Shown in pieces: positions 56,531-64,000 of a stretch of DNA of 64,000 bases (positions are counted from its first letter, which is position 1; every line of letters starts with the position of its first letter). The notes under the pieces were generated by a model that worked only from the letters and a program-made list of their open reading frames with translations, was not told the origin of the DNA and did not search any database. The DNA comes from Sequoia sempervirens (lineage: Eukaryota; Streptophyta; Pinopsida; Cupressales; Cupressaceae): assembly GCA_007258455.2 (NCBI GenBank), contig VDFB02139291.1, positions 97,550-161,549 of the forward strand. Reading direction: 5' to 3'. Made by a program: the position numbers and the translations under genes.

Positions 56531-57014
56531 TGTTGGGTGAAAATTATGTAATCAGCTTTTCAATAGATTACACAACTTGGACTTCAGCCACAGCTATGTG
56601 AGATGTAAATCTCTCCTCTCGGAAAGGGGAGGCGCCCTTCTTACTGCTAACAGAAGCGATAGTAAAACAAACAAGTAATTACAAAATGTACACGAAACTT
56701 ACGGAGTGGGGGGAGTGTGTTACATTCATCCTTCTCTCTTTTTTTAGAGAAGATGTTTACAATGCTTCACCGTTGGAAGTTCACAATTCTTGATAACCTT
56801 AAACTAACAACTAGCAGTAATACCAATACCTCTATCTCGTCAAAGCGAAGCGTAGAGATACCAGAAGTGATTAATAATAAACAAATAAAGTAAAAAGGGA
56901 AAGCTCACGAAGGCACAAAGTCGTTCCGCAGCTTTATCAATGTTGGATCTGTGCAGATGTACCGTTTGTCACATTAGAAGCACAAAGTCTTCTTAGACGC
57001 AGCAATTCCTCGAA

Positions 57015-57238
57015 CAGCATGAACGATTACAAGCACAAAGTCTTGTAGATCATCCAACAAAAGTATCAAAGAGCACGAACGATTACAAGCACAAAGTCTT
57101 GTAGATCCTTCGACAAGAGTATCCAAGAGTATGAATAATTACAAGCACAAAGTCTTGTAGATCATTCAACCGAAATATGCAAGAGCATGAATGATTACAA
57201 GCACAAAATCTTGTAGATCATTCAACCGAATGATAAAC
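57015..57238 (-). repeat. Four tandem 56-bp units carrying the CACAAAGTCT box
   Basis: AAGCACAAAGTCTTGTAGAT recurs at 57031, 57087, 57143 and 57199 (exactly 56-bp steps; the last box reads AAAATC). Upstream single boxes lie near 56922 and 56982. This is a local amplification of the motif array common to type 1 units. Confidence 0.88.
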
Positions 57239-57760
57239 AGAAATACAAATGCAATCTAAATAATAAATGTAACACAAAGTTTACATAAACTACTTAGAGT
57301 CCTTCAGATTTCTCAAGCTAATCACCACCAAATAAGATCAACTCACAAAAGTATCGAATCCAACGCAAAGTTTGGCTTGCAATACTTTTCTTTATTAATC
57401 GAATTTCATTCACAAAGTATGAATGCAAAGTTTCACAAATTTGCTTCAAAAAGGGCAGCACTTCGTTGCAAAACACTAAAGGATAAATTTACAATGAAAA
57501 TCCTTCATATTATATAGAAAGAGGGATGAGCAAAAATAGGAAATAGATTGAGGAAATCAGGGAAAGTTAGGTGAGCGATTTTAGGAGATCTCACCTAACT
57601 TTGACCAAAGTCAAAGTGTAATTTGTTTTTAAAATATTACATCTTTGAGCTTTGTGTAATTACTATTTACAAAAAGACATTCGAAAATGTCGAGAAATAT
57701 TTACAAGATGCATAAAGGGATGCACCGGAAATGTCTAACACTGGAGAATAGGGGAATGCT

Positions 57761-60700
57761 TCATGTTTCTTTGCATTGGGCACGGAAGTCTTCAAATTTC
57801 CTCCTAGTCTCCTGCACGAACTTCTCATCTGGACCAATGGTGTAATCCACAATGGTGTGAATTCTCATGATCGATCTCATGGCAGATGAGTGAACCTTCT
57901 TGCACCTGTCAAGATGCGTCTTCAAGTTGTCCAATGTGAGCCTTGTATCACAAATGATGTTCAGCGAAGCTTCTGAGAAGTCTGAACTATCAATCAAATT
58001 CATGATGGCTTCCTTGAAGATCTGGGATATTTCTGTGGCCGGCAGGAAGATACGATTTTCCTCAAGAAGTTGACCAGGCAACTCTTTGATACCTTTTTCA
58101 AGAATGGGGCGATGTCCTTCGACATCTTCACAGTACTTAGTGGAGATCTTCGTAAGAGATTGAACCACTTGGATCCTGTGTTTCAGAGATTCTCTTACCT
58201 CACGAACTTTTCTTTGTCAGGAATTACCCCAACCTCCACCAATTTACTGAGCTTTACCTGTTTCATTTCCGACCATGACAACAGGCATTTTCCATGTCTC
58301 TGCGCTCCTGGGAAAGTACGCTCTTTTCTTTATCAAGCTCTGTGGTGAGCTTGGCCAACAAGGTAGTTTCTCATCCGCGGTAATATAATCGAGATCAGGT
58401 GTTCAATGATCTTTACTCAACTGGAAATCATACAACACCACGCCTTTGGGCCCGAACTTCTGCTTTCTTGACAATTTGCGGGTCTTCAATATTTACCAAC
58501 ATCGTTGGCCAGAACGCCGCGGAACCTGCAAGTCCTCTTACAGGTAACAATGCGCCCTCTATTTGTACATGTTCCAAGCTTGCTCTACTTTATCTAACCT
58601 TCCAACCAAGATATCCAAAGTGACTTGTGCATCGGCTTTTGCACTTTCATTGGTAACCTTGCCAAGCTGGACCTTTGTTACCATGTAGTCTTCCATATTG
58701 ACATCACCTTCTTCACTTGGTGGTATGCCAATTTCAGCATACTTGTGGCCAGACTTATCAACGTTCAGCCTTGAGTATACCTTTGCCTTTTCTTCCCTTT
58801 GGCTTTTGGAAGGACTATCTCTTCGAGGTCGAGCTCCTCTGGAGAAATCATTTGCTTTTTATGCTTCGACACTTGAGATATTAGCCAAGGAGGAAGAAAA
58901 GAAGTGTGAACTTCTGGATTTACTGTCAATTCAGTCGCCATTGCTACTTCTGAAGTTATTGTCACATCTGAACTTACCATTGGTATCGTGACAATTGGAG
59001 AAGTGTTTGTCATCATTGCTCCTGTAGTTGACACATTGAGCTGATCACGCATTGACTCATTCATGAAATGATTGAATTCATTTTCAGAAGTGATATGATA
59101 CGTTGGCGAAGACAAACTAGGAATGGTGATGGGGGCTTGTGATTATATGCCTTCCGTATGGATGCTTATCCCGGAAGGAGTATCAGAAATTTGGGTTGGT
59201 CTGCTCTGGGGATAGGGAATATCTGTTACTTGATGCATGTGGTAGGAATAGGTGTGAGGAGGGAACGGGAGGTGGAGGAGTTCTTGACTCAAGAGGGGTA
59301 TGAGGAACGTTTGAAATCACGGGCGATGATGTTCTGTGGATTTCCTCAACTACGTTCTCGGGAGGAGAAGCAGTTATTTCTTGATCATGCCCGGGTTCCT
59401 GTTGATCACCCTCTTGTCTCTCCGATTCTGGTTCACCTTCAAAATCACCTTCAGAAACTTCATCAGAATCTTCATCAGACTCTTGCCCGCTTTCAGAAAC
59501 CTCCTCCGCATCAGAGTCTGCTTCTGCTGAATCTTCATCTTCAGCGGATTGGTCACTTGAAGTTTCTTCTTCATCGGAATCTACCTCCTCTATAATAGAC
59601 TTTTTACCTTTAGAGCGAGATGAATTAGATTCCGTATTTACTATCTCTGGGATGGACTGAGTATCTTTCTTGCCAACAGTGAACTTGATCCTAGGACCTC
59701 TTCGTGAAGAAGTGGGGACGACCGCTAATTTATTTTTGTTGCGGAGTTCTTGCTGTTGGCGAGCTTCCGCTTCGGATTCCTCTCCTTCTGAGTCTGTTCT
59801 GAAACTTTTCATTTCATAACCATGTTTATGTAGCCATTCTGTAGTATTGGCTAGGATTGGCCTCAACCTTTCTCTCATGCTGGTAACTTCTTTCCTAGAC
59901 CATTGTATTGTAGGCAACGGCCTTTTAGCAATTTCTTGCTCATCATAGATAGCATTCAAGATATCACCTAGATCTTCAAAATCCTCTGGTAGGTCAGCAA
60001 TATCAAGATCTCTGATCTGTTGGACAGTCAACCTGCAATAGTCCATTTTGCGAATGGTTTTTTCATCTCTGCAATCTGCCCAGATGTCCTCAAAACGGTA
60101 CCTGTATTGGTGACCCTTTTGCAACTTTTTTCTGACATCTCGGTAATCGAAATCAAACCTATACCTGTAGGTTTTGATGGTCATGATCTACATTTCAGCA
60201 TAAACAGACTTAGCTTTTTGTGCAGTTTGGATAGTATACCGGCCGATGGTCAGTGGGAACTTGAATCCACGCTTGTGGTTGCTTCTTCGTTCTTTTTGCA
60301 CTGACATCAACTATCTACATGTTTCCATGAGAACCCACTTATCCGAAGGATAACGTGGTAGCATGTAGGGACAACCAGTGTAGCAGCCTACTCTCAAGTA
60401 AGTAAACGTTGGGAATTGGAGAAATATGCATCCAACTTTACTTACCACTTTATAAGCCTCATCAGATACTCTTCTTCTTTCCAGAGCTGGATCAAAATTG
60501 AAGAGCAAAGGCGCAAAGAAAGCATCAGTGACTCGTCTGAAGTGATGAAAGCTTTCCTTCAGCTCCAATTGATAGAAATATCTGTACACAGGTACCATCA
60601 TCCGATTCCCTTTTGTTGATAAACCTGGGAATTGTCTCATTACAGCTGCCGCGTACACCAAGTAAGAAGTCATGTAGAACTTCAATGTAGAAGGAGCATT

Positions 60701-61396
60701 GATCAACTGCTCGTGTATTTCATCACTGATTTGTTTGCCCCAGTCAATATGCACCTTCTGCCTTCTTATGATCCTGATGTATTCATACATCCAATCGTGA
60801 AAAGTGGATGATTCCAGCAAGCCTTTCACTCTGCTTAGAAATGTGATCATATCTTTGACGTCATCTTTGAAGTCACTTCGCAGGAGTCCTTTCGGCCATC
60901 TAGAAACAGATGATCTAGGCTTCTTTAACCATTGAGTGTTTATCAACTGTTTAGCTTTATTGGGATCAGTATCAAAGATCTCCTGTGCTTTTGATATAGA
61001 AATATCAATATATTTCTCCATATGAGGGACCTTGAAAACAATATCAAAGAAATCAGGGTCGAGTCTCAGAATCTCGTGCCCGGAGGAATTGATCACACTT
61101 CTACTTTCTCTGATGTAATGAGACGCCACCTGAAGAACAAACTCGGTATTGTGCGCAACTGTAGGGAACATTGCCACCAAATAAAGGTTGTTGTGTACGA
61201 TTGCTCTCATTGAATCAGGAAGAGGCTTCATCTCTGTTTGCTTTGCGAAATCAACCAAGTCCTGATGACCAACCTCCGTGTCTTTTATCTCTTCCACCTT
61301 GGAGAGCACTACAGTTGGCGGATAAACACCTTGATATTTGTACTTTATCTTGCCTTTTGCTTTCGAAGAAGAAGGAGGCTTACTAGCAGTCATCAA
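57761..61396 (-). pseudogene. U3-ORF family member ii, with stops and a frame-shifted middle
   Basis: Function unknown. 61396-59183 is one frame with TAG at 60311-60313 (relatives: ARQLM) and 60188-60190. 59115-58765 is in a second frame; 58168-57761 returns to the first. Motifs in order: KIKYKYQGVYPPTVVLSKVE and EIKDTEVGHQD; WMYEYIRIIRR, HIDWGKQISDEIHEQL, FYMTSYLVYAA; LQFPTFTYLRVGCY; MLPRYPSDK; DFDYR, EDIWAD, MDYCRLTVQQ; IQWSRKE; a strongly acidic Asp/Glu/Ser tract; FLPPWLISQVSKHKKQ; a helical C-terminus with TIGPDEKFVQE. The same order as member i over the whole length shows one protein family. It lies within a type 1 unit. Confidence 0.8.
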
Positions 61397-61854
61397 AAAG
61401 AACTAGAACTCTGATCACTCTGACTTGACGATCTTTGAAAGGAGACTGCAATCCGTTTAGCCAGAACAAACATTAATTGTTAAGAAACATGGGAAAGCGT
61501 GAAATGAGCAATGAGGATTGGGAAAGCATGGAGCGGATGACGAGGCACGCAAAACGATGCACAAAAACGGAAGAACAAGGCTCAAGAGTGCACTGGTCGA
61601 AAATGAAGCTCATCTGGAAAGGATTGTAGAAAACTTGGAAAAAGTGTAAGGGCGCCAAAATTCAGCACCCTTACATCTTAGGAAATTCACTTTTGATGCA
61701 AGGGCGCTAAATTTTAGCGCCCTTACATTTCTTCAAAGTTAGAAAATTTGACAAGTTTCAATATGTCATAGCGCTAAAATTCAGCGCTTCAGCATTTTTT
61801 GGAAAATTTTGAAAAACAGATGTAAAGTTGTATGGAAATAGCGCTCATGCTTGG
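61397..61854 (-). repeat. Leader of member ii with three GCGC foldbacks
   Basis: AAGGGCGCTAAA and TTTAGCGCCCTT form a perfect 12-bp inverted repeat with a one-base loop (61700-61724). Imperfect versions precede (AAGGGCGCCAAAATTCAGCA near 61650) and follow (AGCGCTAAAATTCAGCGCT near 61773). Spacing is about 50-75 bp. Non-coding. Confidence 0.8.
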
Positions 61855-64000
61855 TGTTGTACCCAAACCAAATTTTTTGCTTCATTAAGGCATTTTGCAT
61901 TAAAAAGTCTAAATCTTGCTAAAATGATGTAAAACCCAGTTTTGGGCAATATCAAGCATGGAGTTTTTGTCAATAGTTTGTCAGTCAAAGTCAGTTATAT
62001 TGAATAGAACCTGAAGCAGAGACTCATAATGGAGTTTTTGACGGTGGAGGAGCATCTCACGACGGCATTTCACATTGCACACGGTGATTTCAATGATCGA
62101 AACAGAGTTTTCAATGGTCAATTTATGAAGATTTTTCAGAAGAAAAGCATGAAAGTGCAAGTATAGCCTAGGGGCGCCCAACTTTTTGAAGGTCAAGATC
62201 TTGCTGAAAGTGTTCAAGCATTCAGTCAATCTCTTCAGAATTAGTTTGGCTATCCGTCGAACTATCCAGCGAAGCATTCCGAGGTCCACAACTCCGGCAA
62301 ATAACGACAGAAGTTGAAATTCCTAAGTTGCCAGATGTGAGAAATGTGTCTTTTTCAGGAAAAAGCGCGCCTCTAGCCTGAGGGCGCCCATCTTAAGGAG
62401 GGGGTAAATCTCGACAGTTTCGATGGCGGATACAGTCAATTTGTTCTCGACTAGTCTGCTTATCCGACGAGATATCAAGCATAGTCATCCGAGTTTCAGA
62501 ACTCCGGTGGCAGTCATCCAAAGATCAGCTTAAAATGGAGTTTTCACGTTTCTGAGCTTCTCCGTTTGTTCCCAGTGCAAGTACAGGCCAGGGGCGCTGG
62601 AATTAAGGACCCTTCAGATGACAAAATTTGCAGACCGAGTCTTCCTAACATCAGTAATACTCTAGCCTAGCTTCGCAATGCATCATCCGGCTTGTCGATC
62701 CGACGTTCCTGGTGATCGTGGTGAAATTCTACCAACGTGAAATTTCACGGCGGACTAAATGATTTTTCGGTGTATTTCCGGCGGTCAGGCTTTAGCACTT
62801 TAAGCTTTGTCGGATAGGCCGTTAGCGTTCCAGAGTCTTCACGACTATTGAAGCGTAATCATTTATCTATCAGCGAGCCTTCTTGTCGACCTTCCGAGGA
62901 TTTGGCGATTCGCTCGTGCGTGCGAGTAACAGGTATGTCTCGCAAGGTGAAAGCGTCGAAAAATGGCCAAGAATGCAGGCGGTAATTTTAATTAAAATAC
63001 GCACTGGAATTTTTGAGGTCTTAGAAGCAGTTTTCTTGCTTCGTCGCCTCCAGAGACTTCTCTTGTGGGCCCTTCTGGCTGTCCGTTTAAACAGATAGTG
63101 CCTGAATCGGGTCATCCCAGCTCCAGATATCAGAGGTCAAAGTAGGGTACTTGGATCAAAGTTCGACTTTCGTCAAAATGACACCAGTGCAACCAAGAGC
63201 CAGGGGCGCTTTTACTTTTGAGGCCCTTAACACAGCTTTCAGGTGTCGTGCATACAGTCGTTGGATGCAGAATGTCTCCAGTCATACAGTGAGCTTCGTT
63301 TCCTGTCAGCAGGGTTCACCGTTCACCGTCGGCAGCCGTTTGAAGCGTCAGATGGCAGTTTGAGAAATGGCTAAGTCTGGAACCCGTAAAAGCAATTTAA
63401 TCAGGGGCACCTAATTTTTCAAAGGGTTAAACGATGGATTTTGCAGTAGTGTCTCCCAGCAGACATTTCTTCCTTGTTCAGTAGGCTTTCCGATGAATTC
63501 TTCAGATCAGTCTTAGCATCACCCGGTCATCTGGAAATTAGTGTCGAAGTTGGCCAGTCGTGACAGTGCTGTTAGCTATAAAATAGGGAGTTAGTAAAAA
63601 ATGAGGTATCTTGAGCAAATGGACGCCTATTTGCTCAAAAGATGACTTTTCGGAATCGTTGAAGTCTGACGATGAATCTCAGAGCTTCAACAAAATTGTC
63701 AACTGAAGTTCAGAATATTTGTCATTTTAGCATAAGATGGCGATTTTCTATTTTTGGCGCTTTTGCATGATAATAAAATATTTTATTATTATTTTCAAAT
63801 TTGAACTTCCAGTCAGTGGCAGTGGAACTGAAAGGCAACCAATCAGAGGACTTCTATTCTTGTTAGGGTTTTGAATTCTTGCAGTTGCTAAGTGGTGCGA
63901 ATTTCTTCTTATTTAACATGGCGCAATCTTCATTGTTATTCACAAGCTTTCAAAGGAAATTCGTATTTCATTAAGAGCAAATCCAATCTTAAGTGGAATT
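61855..64000 (+). mobile_element. ORF-bearing unit, type 3, copy 2, truncated by window edge
   Basis: It starts TGTTGTACCC and matches 20070-21006 closely over the first 0.9 kb. The preceding 5 bp are CTTGG; the other end is outside the window. About 208-bp repeats occupy it (GGGCGC boxes near 62172, 62381, 62593, 63206 and 63403). No gene is supported by 64000, so the leader is over 2.1 kb. It is inserted in the leader of the unit that carries member ii. Confidence 0.75.

Larger units (their letters stand above)
56531..64000 (-). mobile_element. ORF-bearing LTR-like unit, type 1, incomplete at window edge
   Basis: Its 3' end on the minus strand is CACCCAACA (plus-strand TGTTGGGTG at 56531), next to GACTT. 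Order on the minus strand: leader with GCGC palindromes, gene (61396 to 57761), TATATAAT near 57509, CACAAAGTCT array, end. The 5' terminus was not found, so the unit probably continues past the window through the insertion at 61855. Confidence 0.65.

Overview
The window looks like intergenic or intronic DNA of a large-genome land plant, probably a gymnosperm. Almost all of it is LTR-derived and nested, coding sequence is decayed, and the only ordinary host gene seen is four canonical exons of the meiotic MutS homologue MSH5 (42.5-43.4 kb, + strand). The species cannot be named from the sequence. All alignments below were made by eye.

Layout. 1-9.1 kb holds broken Ty3/gypsy elements: a gag-protease reading frame with in-frame stops (687-2935), a 21-bp minisatellite, long non-coding 3' regions, two hairpin-plus-polypurine-tract/LTR junctions (6033 and 9149), a chromodomain tail (7808-8119) and eight 95-bp repeats. 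From 9.1 to 38.6 kb is a deeply nested stack. A chromovirus LTR (9149 to about 38552) contains a solo LTR (9721-12213, target duplication CAAGT) and a very large TG..CA unit (13609-38352, GGTAT). That unit contains 17016-18435 (CTTGC), 18947-25824 (TTCAA) and 28515-36936 (GATTG). The 18947 insertion holds 20070-23484 (TTTCT) and 23497-25117 (GTCAC). The 28515 insertion holds a hAT-type MITE (28696-28951, 8-bp CTCTTCAC) and 33569-35495 (GAGCA). 38.6-42.3 kb holds another decayed ORF-bearing element. 42.5-43.4 kb is MSH5, followed by 44029-46975 (ATTTT) and 47784-52795 (AGTCC). 56.5-64 kb holds one more ORF-bearing unit, with a further insertion at 61855 that runs off the window.

The main discovery candidate is a family of roughly 1,100-residue proteins encoded inside single TG..CA units with 5-bp target duplications. 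At least four divergent members carry its conserved core (29798-33268 minus, 57761-61396 minus, 18608-37232 plus interrupted, 40283-40980 plus), with a probable fifth C-terminal piece at 21107-22224. In the units where the 3' part is clear, the gene is in sense orientation and is followed by a TATA box, a poly(A) signal and about 0.8-1 kb to the 3' terminus. That is the U3-R-U5 layout of an LTR with a gene in U3. No gag, RT or integrase motif was seen in these proteins. ORF-less copies of the same units (9721, 44029, 47784) share both ends.

What works together is therefore mainly transposon biology: giant LTRs carrying their own reading frame, short palindrome arrays upstream and motif arrays downstream of the promoter. 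Premature stops are overwhelmingly TAG with few frameshifts, as expected from CAG-to-TAG deamination in methylated DNA or, less likely, from TAG readthrough.
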